From Platycnemis pennipes (Eukaryota > Arthropoda > Insecta > Odonata > Platycnemididae): 64,000 nucleotides of DNA. Position 1 is the first letter of the stretch. Each line of letters opens with the position of its first letter. Positions 24,401 to 39,400 of the stretch are shown here, in pieces. The notes below the pieces were generated by a model that did not search any database, was not told the DNA's origin, and worked only from the letters and a program-made list of their open reading frames with translations. The position numbers and the translations under genes were made by a program. The DNA lies in the NCBI GenBank assembly GCA_933228895.1, contig OW121848.1:155078688-155142687 (forward strand). Direction: 5' to 3'.

Positions 24401-27400
24401 TTAGTCATCGTGGGTTTACCAGTTTACCAGTGTTGACTTTTTTTAGGAACAAGAATTTTAGGAGCCCACAAGAAGAACAAATTCAATAATACACCTTAGT
24501 TATGTACTGTGATTGGAAAGGATAACAAATTGTTTCGACCAATTTTTCCTTCACATTGCATTGGCATAAATCACATGTCCCTATATAGAAATAAATAGAG
24601 AATGTGATGCAGTCACATGAAACAAAGAGCAACCGGGGTGGCTCACCTTGTACCCCAGCAGTTCTCCATTGCGCGTAGCGGGTGCAGGGGCCTCCCACTC
24701 CAAGGCCACCTCCGTGGGAGCGAGGGCCGTGGCGGTGAGTGACTTGGGCTCCCCTGTGGGCACTGCCTCTCCCACGTAGACTGAGGCCGGGGGCGAGGAA
24801 GGCGGCCCCTCCCCCTGGCTGTTGAAAGCCACCACCCAAACCTCGTACGTCACATCTCTCTGGAGCCCCTCCAGGACCAACCGACCCACCTGCATCGAGA
24901 TACAACACCATTGTGAGGCCAGCATTCATCTTCCTAAGAGTCCAGCGCTCTGTCCTCCCACATGGGAAAGTAAGAAATCCTCAAGGGTTTTGGGTTTCCC
25001 ATCGCTAAAAGCAAAAGCTATCCCTGATCCATGTATACATGCAGAGAATATCCATCAATCTCGGGCTATATGCATAACTTGCATTAGAGGAGAAATGATA
25101 ATAACAGCAGAAATGAAAATTTGACCAAGAGACTAACTAGAATAGTTATTTATTCATAAGCTGTTACTCATTGAGTTGCTCTCGAGAAGTGGCAATTTTT
25201 GGCTAAAATGATAGACCAAAGACAAATATCTACTTAATGCGATTGAATTATGGGACAAGTCGAAGAGATACTGAACTCAGGATGAGGTAAACATCCTTGA
25301 CAAAGAAATCTGACACTACATGTTCATCACAGAGTTGAAGCCTGAACGATGAATCATTCACAAAGGAATGATAAACTGGAAAATCTTCCAGAACTTTTTT
25401 TTAACAGTAGAATAGCCACAATATTTTGGTCATATTGATTGACCTTTTTTAACTGATTATAAATCAATATGAATTAATCAACTACAAAAGATTTACACTA
25501 CACTCTCACTGGATTCATCTGATTTAATTTCCATGCAAGAGATGTCTCACACAGAATGCATGCAACCTAATTCAACCACCTCCATGTAACTGATCTCCAT
25601 CTTTTTCATGTAAGAGTAGCAGGAAATGATTAATGGAAGAATTTGCCAGGGAAAAGCCCTCTCAATCAATTCAAACTTCACAAAATTCTGGAAAACCTTC
25701 CGTTATTTAGATATCCCGTTGCTTAGAATTCCGAATTATTGATCTTGTTCTGTATATGCTACATAGTTTATAGGTCATAGGCCTATTGTAGAATCCATTT
25801 TCTAGTAAAAACTTCTGCCCTATGGCTTGGAATCATAATTTATACCCCCTAAACCTAATCCCTATATAGACACCTCAAGTCAGAACTAAAATTATGCCCT
25901 CCTTCTAAATCATGCAACAACCATGGCCAATTTGATGAAGAGGAGGAGTCGTGGTGGCCTAGTGGGTAGAGAACTAAGCTGCTGACTGGAGGGTCCTGGG
26001 TTCAAATTCTGGGCAAGAGCCATTTTGGACATCCCCACCTAAAATCCTCGGGATTTGATTTTTGGCTAGTCATAACCTTGCAAGAAACTGCAGGTGGCCC
26101 AGGGAAAGGAACTGGCCCCACTACCCGGAATGTGTGAATTATCACATGCTAATGGCTTAGTACGGGGTGAACTCTACCCTCACCTATCAAAAAACCAACC
26201 TTTTGGTTGAACACAACTTTCTTGATGAAGAAGAATGAATTAGAGTTCTTTGCCATTTCAAAGGGCACCCACACATCAAGGAACAAATGCTTCTGTGAAT
26301 TGGATCAATCCAGGATGAGATAATACTTATTCATCACTATCTATGGAATCAAACCACAATCTTTTGAAAACAATCCCTTGGTGAACAGAATTATAGAACA
26401 CATTTGTGAATATCACAAGCCATTATTCTGGCTGAAAGACTGAATTTCAGTCAGGTCTCAAGGATCGATCGAGGTATGTACTACTTACATTGGTGCCCTT
26501 GACTTCCTTGCTCGGCACAGGTGATGGGGGTGGCACAGGGAAATCCGAGGTGGGCCGGTAGCGCACCCTGTACCCTCCCCCCTTTGAATCCCCACTCCAC
26601 GCACCAGCCCCCCCTTTGCCACCCGTGCTCAGAGGGGTCCAGTCAACTCGAACACTTGTCGTTGTGATCGGCACCACACGAACATTTTCCACTGCCCTGC
26701 TTGGAGCTGATCACGGAAGCAAAGAGAATTAGAGGGGGCATTGAGGTAGTAATACAGCATGTTACTTTAAATTAAATTGGTAAAATAAACAAATTAAATC
26801 TAAGTTTGAAGTCACAATTCAAGAACTCCATGTGAAGAATCTGCATACAGTCAAGCCCACTTATATCAAACCCATTTATAACAAAGTTCCAATTATAACG
26901 AAATGAAGGCTATTCCCCATCAAAGAGAAGTTGGAAAAAACTGGTTCACATATAACGAAGTTCGGTTATTACAAAGTAAATATTCGGCCCCCTCAACTTC
27001 GTTATAAACGGGCTTGACAGTATATGTATCATTTAAAATTATGCATATTGAGTTCATGCTAAATTGAGTACCATTCAAATTGATTAACAATTTCTAAAAT
27101 GCGACCAAGTTCTAGCTCATCCTTATAAAAAAGAATTACGACTGGTGCATGCATAAGGAGAAAAATTTAGAACAGTCATGGCCAGTTACTCTCAGATTCT
27201 TTAGTCACCACAACTTCAACCTTTCAGATGTGTCAACTAATTGCAGAGCTAGAATATTTCACCTTCAGGCAATGGCATTGAATCTCAGGATTTCCATCAG
27301 TTTCTTCAAGTGCATAATTTCCTTGCATGACACATTTGCATTCATTTCAAAGCTTCCTCACAGAGTTCTATGCATAGTCAACATAATTTTGGGGTTGATT

Positions 27401-30400
27401 GGCATCATCACTATTCCAATTCAACAAACAAAAACATCAGCGGATGAAGACATTGACAGAGATAGAGAGCTCTCCTAATGGAAGTTGCAATGGGGTCGTT
27501 TACCATATTTTTTTAATTGCCTGATCTGATAGAGTTTGTAAAATAAAAAGACCCGTATTTTTCAGTTTTTTTGATCCGTCAATTATTTCTCGAGTTATCA
27601 GCGGCGAAAAACTGATGTTTTCAACCCTTTCAGAAAAGTGGGCATGGTGCAACCTCTGACGTCATTGACTTCTTCCAATCACAACTGAGCCCTCGAAGCT
27701 ACTTCGCCTTATCGCAATGGGGGACACACAGCTGACTCTGCCAAGGAGCGATTGCGACAGCATCTGTGCAAGCAGACCTTCCGAGAACCCCCCTCCACTC
27801 CCTTCCCCTGAAAGCAGTCAAGGACGGGAGGAATATGACGTCAATGTTATCAAAGCAGCTTTTTTGGTGGGCATCACCTTATGCTTATATTAATTTTTGA
27901 TTTATTACTGAATGGTTGTGGTTAGAAGATTCATTTTTTCACTAAAATTAGTTTTTCGTTTCCATCTAACAATTTCATGTACAAAATTGCAATTTCGGTT
28001 CCGAGTAAACGCCCTCATTCCTCAACTTCATTTGCCCTCAATACAAATAGATGAATTTAGGTATGTTTTTAATTGGCTGAAGTGAAAATGTCCAAAGACC
28101 GGAATATCCAATTAAATTATCAATTATCTTCCCTACCTTAATTGGCATTTGGATATTCCAGTCTTCGGACATTTTCTCAACACGAATGATTCACGGGAAG
28201 TCCCCACAACTCACCAGCTGGCAGTGTCCGCACCACTTCAGAGCGAGGGGACCAGGTGCTGTGGCCCATGTCGTTGGTGGCACGGATGCGGAACGCGTAA
28301 CTGGTGGCTGGCTGGAGTCCAGAGGCCGTGAGAGAGGTAGCGCCCCCCTCCACCCTGGCCCCCAATGGGCCACCCTCCCCTGGGCCCACCTCCACCCACG
28401 GCCCAAACACAGTGCCCTGCCCGTCCTCACCCTCCATCACCTCACTACGCTGCACTGTGTAATACCTGGAATACCATTGATACACATGAGCATGGTTCTT
28501 TCAATGACAACTGAACTTAGAATACTCAAATGGATTCCACTTTTTGTGACTTGAAGGCTGTAAAATTAAATTCAGACATGAATGTCAGAAGACTTCCCTA
28601 TGACACCTAATATACTCACTAAATTTTTGGTATATGTATCTTTAAAAACATTTTTTACGTTTATCTTTTTAGCAGCAATCACTGCATTACTGTACAATGC
28701 AATAAAATTAAATGTACTGAAAATGGTCAATTATGGTAACTTTCAGGCTCATTTGTGTTACGGAATTATTTTCTGGGGATCATCGCCTGGCTTTCATAGA
28801 GTTTTTGTAATGCAAAAAAGAAGGATTAAGTACATAGCAAAAATACCCTCAAGGTAATTTCGCAAACCATATTTTAAGCAACTGAAATTTCTAACATTAC
28901 TTTCTTTGTATATTTATTATTTATGTATGCATGTCAAGGATAATATGAACCAACTTACCACTGATGCTAAAGTACATGGGCATATCACTCATCATAGTCT
29001 TGATGTACACATGTACTCTTACTCTACTCCAAAGTGCAACAAGAGTCTCTTTCATATGGCAACAAATTTTTTCATCTATCTGCCACCAAGTAAAAAAAAT
29101 GTATAAGGGAATATTCAAGAAAAATCTAAAACTTTTTCTGCCTGACAAAAGCTATTATAGTGTGAATGAGTTTTTGGAGGAGTCTTCTGATCACAGAAGC
29201 AGCTGAATGCATCATGTAGTCTTATGTGTTATATTTGACTTGTCCTATATTTTACCATGTTAAGTCCTGGGACTAATAAATTTTATTATTATTATTATTA
29301 CTAGAAAGAAATGGTAGAGTGTTCTCGTTTAAAATTCGAGGCTTCAATTCAGGTATTCAAGACATTTGACAGTGACTCACCAGCTAATACCTCTTACAAT
29401 GAAGATTATTATGCAGAAGAGGATCTCTACAAAATACTGCCAAAAATATTATCTTTGATATGCTGTAAAGGCTCCTGGCAACAAAACAGGGATGAGTGGT
29501 TGTTTTCACTCCTCAAACCATGAGAAGCAACCTATGCAGCATTCATCAGCCAGCTAAACTACAAATGGTAAATCATAGAAATCATACCTGATTGGTGCAT
29601 AACCATCCCTCCCAGGTGTCCAACTGAAAGTTATTCGATGGCTTTGAATCTGGGACCTGCATGAGAACACAGAAAAGTAATTAGGGAAGAAGATAGAATA
29701 TTATTTCAATGCCTCCCTAGTAACTATTCAAAAATGCATTCATTCCAAAGAAGATGCTTTACAAATTAAAATCCTGGTTGTAGTACTGCAAAACAGATTG
29801 GATTCATACACTAAGTCATACAGTTCTATGAATTGAATGCACTCAGCTTGTTTTATTCACAAATTTGAATAGAAGAAACATCTTTATAAAGTTAACAAAA
29901 TGTCCTGAAAATTAATTCTTAAAATGATAGTTCAATTGAAATATTAAGACGGGATGATACTGAGTTTGGGGGTAAAATTAATAGTTCAAGTTATTGCTCA
30001 GCAAAATTTATAGGTAGGAAAACCTAAAAAATACAGAAAGTTTCTTGAAAATGTGGTCACTAAAGTTAAGATGCACAGTCTAGGAATTTGATATTTTCAT
30101 GCAAGGCTGACGAATTGAAGCACACAAGGCGGCTGACCTCGATATGTGTGGTGCTGATGGGGGCTGAGGTGGCTCCCTGCTGGCCGTTGTGTACACCAAG
30201 GCATGAGCTGCTCGCCCCCACCCCAGTCTGGTCTGCGCCTCGACAGAGAAGGAGTAGTAGCGCTCTGGCTGCAGCTCCACAGCCCTGCCGCCAACATAAA
30301 ACAACTAGGCATTAGAAAAATGGCTCCTCCTATCCAAGCACACATATTTCATTTGGAAATGAACTTAGCACAAGACAAGCTCTGTCCATTCCTTCCATTA

Positions 30401-33400
30401 TCTTTCTTTGCCAAAGCAACGGCAATGAAATGAAGAAAGGCTACACATATTAACAGAATGGTCCATTGCAATATTCAGAGCAGTGTCTACTATGAGAAAC
30501 AATGAAAAGGAATAAAATATAAATAGCAATAAGAGATCAAATGATCTTTGCACATATTGAAATAATAAGATATAATTTACGATATAATTATATTATGTAG
30601 ATCATAAGTTATTGAATGAGGAAGAGGGATGCAAGTCCCCACACTAGCTGAAACACCACTTGTGGTGTTGAACTACGCATATACTGGTGGGACTTTAACA
30701 GAACAAGTATTAAAATAAAGGAAGAAGTACTTATGCAATGCCTTGTGAAGACAAGCAACTTAATGTTATTAAATTATCATCATGTCATTAAAACCTTACC
30801 GGTATGTTCTGTCTGATGGAGGAAATTCCTTAGAGAAGTTGAGAGACTGGTCAGTGTGCAGGTGATAGGACACTTTGTAAGCCAAGATGCGACCATTTGG
30901 TTCTAGAGGTACATCCCATATGATTCGAGCTGTGGTCAATGACACATCAGGAAAAGAGACATTGGAGGGAGGACCGGGAACTGCAAACGAAAACATTCCA
31001 AGCATCAGTTTCCATGGACCAGGTAATTTGTAGTATGTAGTTGAAAAAGTTGAGGGGTGATGCATAGTGACAAAAACCTAATAACTAAATAAATAATTAA
31101 AAACCATCATTTCAATTCAAAATATATTTCATTATTTTTCCATTGCTAAATAAATCAAAAAATAAATTAGAATTCATAAAAATGCAAGCCCTGAGGGAGA
31201 TAAAAATTCTTTGATATCTAGAGTTGAAATGGATGTCATGTATTTATGCAGATTTATGAAAAAAAAAGGCTGAAAACTATTTTCAGCACAAGTTCAGCAT
31301 TATGCCTAAAAATTAGTTCTCACCATCTTCAAATGTCAGCAAAGAAACTGGTGGTTGTGAGGGAACTCCATCTCCTAATCTGTTATAAGCCAAGACGAAT
31401 ACCTGAATGAAGAAATGCACATGAAATCAGAAAAATATTACACCCTGATGGAAAGGAACTTATCCACAAAAAGAGTGGCCACAATTAAGGTTAACTATTC
31501 CAGGGCTCACGATGGAGGTAGCTCTTAATGACAATGCTATAACATGCATTGCCCAAGGAATGGCACTTATCAAACAGCAACAGCAACAGAAGCCACCTTG
31601 TACTTAGAATTTTATGAAAGGCAAGAAACACCATCACAGAATTAAGCTGCACATGCTAACTGAACCTTCTGGTTTGGCTATCAGATTCCTTGTGCATGCT
31701 AGTGCTATCGACATAGATGTGGATGGCCCATGTCATGTTGAAAAGTTGTCCATAAATTAATGAATAGAAAAATCAATCAGCCACTGATTATGGATGATTT
31801 TTAAGCAAGTGTCGATTTGGCCCACCGTCTTTTTTAGTGTCAGACCAACTGTACTGGGGCCCTCAGAACCAACCGAAAAGGTAATACTTCCCATGTTACT
31901 TCAACAAAATTGAAAAGGGGTAAAGTTGTGCATGGATCCACTAATGATGCTGTTTTCATGATGAAGTAAAAGAACAAACTGGATGTACTGAAGATCAGCT
32001 CTGAATTTGGGAGGGAAATTATTTATGTTCCTTGCCGGCGAGGAGATGGAAACATAACCAAGCTGGAAGCTGTCTTGAAAAAAATGCATCAATGTGATCA
32101 TTTTCATCAAATGGTGTCATATTACCAGATCGAAAGGAAGACCCTGAAATGGTATATAAAATTGGGCACCCACATCTTTCGCCTCTTATTATTCAAGAGT
32201 TACTTCCTATTCACGAAATGCGATCCCAAAATTACACTCTATGACTACTGCCCCTCCATCACTAATTCAACTGACTCATTCTGTTTCCCTTCCTACTTCC
32301 ACTATTCTAACCTCCAGAAATCTACGGCTTATCTAGGCATTTTCCTGAAGCACACGAATTAGACGACATAAGATTCAAAAGTGAATATGATGAAAAAGAT
32401 GAAAAAGTGAAAAAGACCGATGAAAGTGACAAGAGTGCTCAAAGTGAGGGATTAGGAAGAACACTACATACCACATATTGCCCAGCATGTGAGGGAAACG
32501 CACCATTTTGAATTATTTCTTACTTTAAGCCTTATCACAGCAACATCAAATGCTGCCTGTATGTAAATATTGTATATAGTAAAACTTAGATTTGTCTCAA
32601 TATATATTTTTTATAATTTTAATTTTTGTGACTGATTATATACTGTAGAAATGAGCCAATTGAAAAAGAACTACCATAGTAATTTTTAATTAAGTCTCAA
32701 TAAAGCCCTATCTTGATCTTATATTAACTTACAGTACTTTTGTCATTAAAATACTGTGCAAAACAGCAGTTGTTCTTCGATAGGAGATATTTTCCAATGA
32801 AAATTTCAAAATATTTCAAATTTTCCATTTTAATATTCATAATGTCATAGAGAAACATAAGTGAATGCAAAGAGTAAGAATAACTTTAAATCAAACGAAC
32901 AACTGATATTAAGTGCTTAACAGCTAGGCAAACTGGAAATTCAATTACAAGTAACATGTAAAATTGTTAGAGGAATTTCTTTGTATGCATGTAACCCATT
33001 CGGCACGTTCTTGTCATTGGCACAGAACATACAAGAACGTCAAAAGTTCAAACCATTATAACTATCGTAAATATATTTTAAAAATTAAAAATGTTGTTCA
33101 CAAACATCTTATTTCATTGTTCTGAATTAGAATATGTATTCCAAAACTGAACTTCATCACCCAGAAAGTTCACAAATTTTGCCCTTAGCGATGAAAGAGG
33201 TAATGTCAGAGGCAATACTATCCACAGTTGAGCTACATCACATAACTCGTGAAATCTAAATACATTTCCCACAGATTACAAGCACTCAATTGACAAAATG
33301 GCTAAATACATTTTCCACAGATTACAAGCACTCAATTGACACAATGGCTAAATACAGGACCCAAGAGATCAAGGAAAACTTCTGCTCACCTGATATGTGA

Positions 33401-36400
33401 CATATTTTCGCAATTCCGTAAGAGTTGTAGTGTGAGTTGCATTCGAAGGTATCTCCTTATACTGTAACAATAAAGAAAATTAGCATGTGTTAGAGGTCAC
33501 AAATAAAAATAAGCAGCATCAATTAATAAAATTGATTTTTTGAAAACTTGAGGCACATAAGTAATTAATGAGCTGTACCTGGAGAGGAGTCCTGGGGTTG
33601 GTGCTGTAATAGGCCACTTTGAACCCTTCAATGAGTCCATTTTGATGTCTTTTTGGCACATCTCCCCATCGAACCACAACTGTTGTGGATGAGGTTGCAT
33701 TAGCTTCAACTCCCAAAGGTCCCATTGATGGCACTGTTTGAAGCAAAAAAGCATTTTATGAAAAGATATAAGGAGGTATATATGTATATGGATGGAAAAT
33801 AAAAAGATAGAATAGATATGGTGCGGATGATAATGGTGATGATATGGGTGATTTCTCCAGAAGGGTGGTTCGCACAATGGACCAATGGACCTAAGTGCCT
33901 CAGGGCCTCTGTTGTGAGGAACTCCACCACTATTACAATTTATCTATCCCAATTTAAAAATAATACCTTTTGTAATTCCCAATGGTTCATGTATCACTCA
34001 GGAGATGAGAATCATCACAACTCATTCATGACAATGATTAAGATGAAATTATAGCAGATAACTTCAGGCTTAACTATGTGATACCTTTCCATAATGGAAA
34101 ATAAAAGAATGAAACTTTGCTAAGTTACTTTATATCTAAATAGGCATGATCCGGGTTTCATAATGTAGTTACATCTTCAGGTGACTGATCATGCGTGCAT
34201 CTTCTTCTAATAACAAGTTGAGTACGACAGTAAGGGTATCTATCTGTTGGAAGGGAGTGGGGTGAGTTGGGAGAGGGATGAGAAGGGATAGAGGGGGAAG
34301 GAGCGGTGTTTGGTTGAGTAGAGGGATTTCCCTGCGTTGATGGGTCTTCGACCAGCGGGGGTAGAGTGAATGAGGAAAGGAGGGGCTAAGGAGGGTTGAG
34401 GTAAGGTGCGTGATGAAGGAGAAAAGAAAGATTAGCGGGGGTGCATTACGTTTTACAAGGCAATATAGTCAATGTTTTTTATGTTTTGCAAGACACAATA
34501 CTCAATGGTAGTTCATGGCAGTCCGGCTGTTGCTGATGCGATTATCACAGTGCCCGCATCAGCAACAGCCGGACCAATGAACTAGCATTTACTATTGTGC
34601 CTGGTAAAACATAATGTCCTCCCGCAAAACTTTCTTTTTCAACAGATAGATGCCCTTACTGTCGCACTCAACTTGTTATATAAAGAAGATGTATGCATGA
34701 TCGGTCACCTGAAGATGTAACTACGTTATGAAACCCAGGTTATGCCTATTTAAATATAAAGTGAACCTAACAAAGTTTCATTCCTTTCTTTTCCATGAAA
34801 TATCCATATCTAACATCTGCCACATGGAATGCCTGTTCTTTTCTTCCACTTTCCTTCTTCATTCTCCCTCTCTATCTCGCCTCTATTACACTCTTCAGCA
34901 TTCCGTTTCTAGCTCAAAGCGTCTTCAATCCAGCGTTGTTGGCATGTTTGGATTCTCCGACCATCATTTTCCCGAACCTAACACCGCTCCTTCCCCCTCT
35001 ATCCCTTCTCATCCCACTCCCAACTCACCCCACTCCCTTCCGACATATAGATGTCCTTACTGTCGCACCCAACTTGTTATATAAAGATGATGCATGCATG
35101 ATCAGTCACCTGAAGATATAACTACGTTATGAAACCCGGGTCGTGCCTATTTAAATATAAAGTGAACTTAACAAAGTTTCATTCTTTTATTTTCCAAGAT
35201 GAAATTAGGCATGCTACAAATTAGACACTGACCAAAGGATGGAAACACATAATAAAAGTCCACCACATTTACTTCAAATTCCACAATTTACCTTACTAGA
35301 GAGGTTTTCCTTCAATGGAAATTAACATACATGCACCAGATCTGCAAATCTCTAAACAGCGTTGCTTTTATGAAAATACTCAAAAGTATGAAACATTTGA
35401 TGGCTAGAATATAGCATAAAACTTAGAAAATAAATCCTAATTGCCACATCATATTCACTGACCACAACATGGGATTCAATTCCCACAGAATAACAACATT
35501 TTTGTGCCAAATTATTTTTATAGAGAAACACAGATTGCTATAAATAAAAATCAAGTCTAATGGTAAACTGCCAATCAAATTATTACAAACTTATAATAAT
35601 ATCAAACAACTGATTATAACTTTAAAAAATTGGGAAACAAGCATGCGTCTTAAAAAGTCAATTCCAATAAAATGAGCAACAGAGGGTAGTAAGTATGCAT
35701 ACCGGCTTCGCGTGTCCTCTCTTGCGCAGGGGGAGAGCTGGCACCTGAGGCCCCAACCTCATTGGTGGCCCTCACGACCACTTCGTACAGGGTCCACTCC
35801 TCCAAAGGGCCCAGGATCAAGGAGTTTGCAGTGGGGTCATTGGTCCACTTGCTCTGCCAGCCAGATTCCTTCAGAGGAATGGGCTCCCCAGAAAGAGAGA
35901 TTGTTGTTGTGTTCTCTGAAGGGAGGAATGAGGAGCTAAATTATTGCACTCGGAATCATAAACATCATCGGAACAAAAGCAAGAGAATTTTGCCATGGAA
36001 ATCAATGCAGCATCAACAATGAGAAGCACTCATGGGGGACTATAATGAGCACTTGAGCACCACCCTTGATGGTGAACATTTGAGCATTACTACTGTTGGA
36101 GAATTTTTATTGGAACTGTCACTCATTCCAAGACACTTCGTCATAAAGACTTTAAGCTCATAAAGATTTCAAGACACTTCCAGATAATATGTACATACAC
36201 ACCAAGCACTTTAGCCAATTACAGGTTAGTAGAATAAATTACGCCTGGTTTTCACTCTCATGCATTAATAATAAGTGTGGAAAAATGTTTGCAATTATGA
36301 TGATTAACTTCCTCCTGAATGAACATTAGGTAAAAAAGACAAATGCAGAAAAAGGAAGCAATGTGAAAGGAATACTGCTTAAGAGCAAGATTAACCTTCA

Positions 36401-39400
36401 GACAACACCATAAAAGTGATATTATGATATTATGTACTTCTTTTAGATTTTCATTGTAAATTTTCTATTCAAAAAATCTATTCAGTTTCATTTTCATTGC
36501 TGTGGTTTATGGAAAGAACGATTAGATATCTTGGTATTTGCTAGCAATGGCCTGGAAAACATAGCAGAAGAGGAACCAAATTAGAATTACATAAATCATT
36601 AAAACAAGTATATGACTTTTTAGTGCTCCCATAAACTAATAGCTGTAAAGTATCCATACTAATGCGCATCCAATCACTCAAAGTTCGTACAAAACGGAGT
36701 ATTCAAGTATGTACGTACACTCTTTTCTTTATCTTAGGTGAGGATCGGTTCACAGAAGGTATGTGTAATTCAAGGTTTAAGAAAACGAACTGATTCAGGG
36801 GTAACTTTGTGAACTTTTTCCATGGTGGAGAAAACAAACTTTGCAAATTTCACTTAATAGATTTATTCATGACCTGTGTCGTGAATAAATCTATTAAAAG
36901 AAATTTGCAAAGTTTGTTTTCTCCATCAAGGTTTAAGGTTTACGTTAATAATCAATTAGAAATTATTCTACAAATGACTTTGAAAATAAGGACTCCACAA
37001 TTACATACCAATCATGTTCTCCACCATAATTTCTCTGTATGACACATTGTATCCTTTGGGGTTTCCATACCATTCAATGGGCTGCAAAGGCTGAAACAGA
37101 AATACATATACAAATGACTGCGGGAAGAGAGCAAGAGAAGTCAAGATTTCACATTAAATTAGGAATTAATAAAGCTCTGACCCAGAGAAAAATCAACAAA
37201 ATTTTATAAATCTCCATTATGGTTGTGAAGGAATAGCCTCTTCTGTTTTTCTAACCAGAGAAAGATTGAGTGAAAAAGATATTCACCTACCAAATATAAC
37301 TTATCACTGTTTTATTATGATTCATTAAAAACAAAAAAAACTGCACCCAGTGAATTCAAAAAAATATTTTAATGCTGCAAGTGGAGATGTCTCACATGTG
37401 TGAAGTCACGTCTGTGTGCTTCAAAGGGGTTGGATGACTCACTCAGTGAGTCAAGCATAAATTAAGTTAAAAAAATTCTTACCACTAGTAAAAAATTCTT
37501 ACCACTAGTAAAAAATTCTAACGAAATTCAATTGTCAACACATTAAGCAAATTGGTTAGTTGTATAACCTGCTAAATCTCTCTAATTGAAAAAACTATGA
37601 TGAGTCCATGCCACGTGAAAATTGTCAACTATGTTCAAAATATCTTGAGACATGATGGCCTGATTAAGACAATCGTTGAGGGGCAAGTGAATGGGAAGGA
37701 ACAGTAAAGGCAGGCCTCGTATGATACAGTTGGAGCAAGTAGTGAACGGTGTGAAAGAGAAAAATTGTGTGACTAAGAAAAGGTTGGCTGAGTGGAGAGC
37801 TGCATCAAACTGATCTTAGGAATGTTGAACAATGGTTACGTCAAAAGGCAGTTCATTTGCATTCATAATTTTATATGACTTATCTTATATCTTATCTTTA
37901 TATGCCATTACATTTTTGCCTTTTCTTGTGACTATGGAGTATTGTCATTAGAGATGGGCAACTCGGTAAATTACCGTGGTATTTTTCATAAATTACCAAC
38001 AACCCTGAAAATTACCGTAATAAATGGTAATTTTCAGAAAAGTTCTTTTTCAGAAAATTTCTTCCTCATGAAAAAAACATTGGAATGGGTGATATAATAA
38101 ATTAAGAAGCTAAAACGATTCTGTTTACATTGTGTCCATGATTAATTCAGAGTATAATAACAAATGCACATTGCACAGAGGTATGTCTTTGGAACGAATA
38201 TTTCTCATGGTGTGACAAAAGAGAGGCAAATTGCGTGTTGCTGCCAACTTAGTTATAATTTTTTTAATGAGTTATAATAGATAATGTCGTGATATGTTTG
38301 ATATAAGTGTCTCTATTTATATCTCAATGCTATTTGATTTTATTTTGAGTCCTCTGGTATGGATTTGCAGCTCAAATTACCAGAAAATTACGGTAATTTT
38401 TGAAAATCAAGGTGCAACTCGCATGTATGACTTTCAACACATTAAAACTGTTCACTTTTAAATTAATTTCTTTAACAACCCTGAAAGGTGAAAATTAATA
38501 TAGATGCTATCCACATGAATGACAAATCATCTATCATTTCAAAATTCTTGGGACAAGAAGAAAGCTATTTATTTACTTTCAATTTCTTGAATTTCTTGAG
38601 GGTTCTTGAAACACATTCTCTACTGCTGGAGGTCAGATGGTACCTTCTTACAGCAGAGGGCATGTTTGAATGAAAAGAAAAAGAAACAGAACTTACAATC
38701 CACCGCACTCTGAGCTGCGTAGCACTGAGGGCCCTCACAGTGACGTTTGCCGGTGGGTGTGCAGGCGGAGCCTGTGAAGAAAGCATGCAAACATTTAATC
38801 ATGAGCTGACAACATCAATGAGCATAAAATCACAACTGCACAATGTTGGTATCTGTACATGAACAGGCCAGGAGGCATTTCTGTTCATAGATTGTTTAAC
38901 CCTTTTATTGCCAGTGCCTTTTAGGTAGACTGTGCGAAAACTGCTGAGCACATTTCCATGAAAAACATTAGATTACGAATTTTAGATATACTTGAAGCAA
39001 TTAACTTTAATATATAAATTATGTTTCTGTCTCAATGTTGACGATATATTTCAGTTTTTATGAGGCTGAAAAAATCATTCATGCTGTCTCTGAATTGAAG
39101 GAAATAAGATGCATATTACAAATATTTATTGATGTAATGTAAGTCGGCTGATATGTCGGCCCTTTGCAGTTTTCGCACAACCATAGAGGGCCAATATATT
39201 GGCCCACTGGCAGTAAAAGGGTTAAGCAGGATTTTAGAACCCAGATTTGAGATTTGAGGATTTGAACCCAACAGAGTAAAATCAGTAACCTTTGTTATTC
39301 CATACTGTTTATTTATTGGGCTGAAAGGCGGTGTAACATAGCAGTCTCTGGGAGGAGGGCCAGGAACTAGGGAAAGAGTAGAATTGTGCAATGGTACCAC

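Larger units (their letters stand above)
20695..24646 (-). other. sdk intron 25-26, candidate microexon and hairpin only
   Basis: About 4 kb of AT-rich intron. Apart from the candidate microexon at 21958-21981 and the hairpin at 22340-22376, no gene or bounded element was seen. CAGTAAAACCC near 22429 resembles a Tc1/pogo end but has no partner. Confidence 0.6.

Noticed and set aside
31800..32460. Mixed-composition stretch with a TATATAAAA-like motif near 32150
   Set aside because: No open frame of recognisable type, no termini, and the motif alone is common in AT-rich introns.
34728..35121. Plus-strand frames of 108-118 codons
   Set aside because: They lie wholly inside the fold-back element and are produced by its repeat arms.
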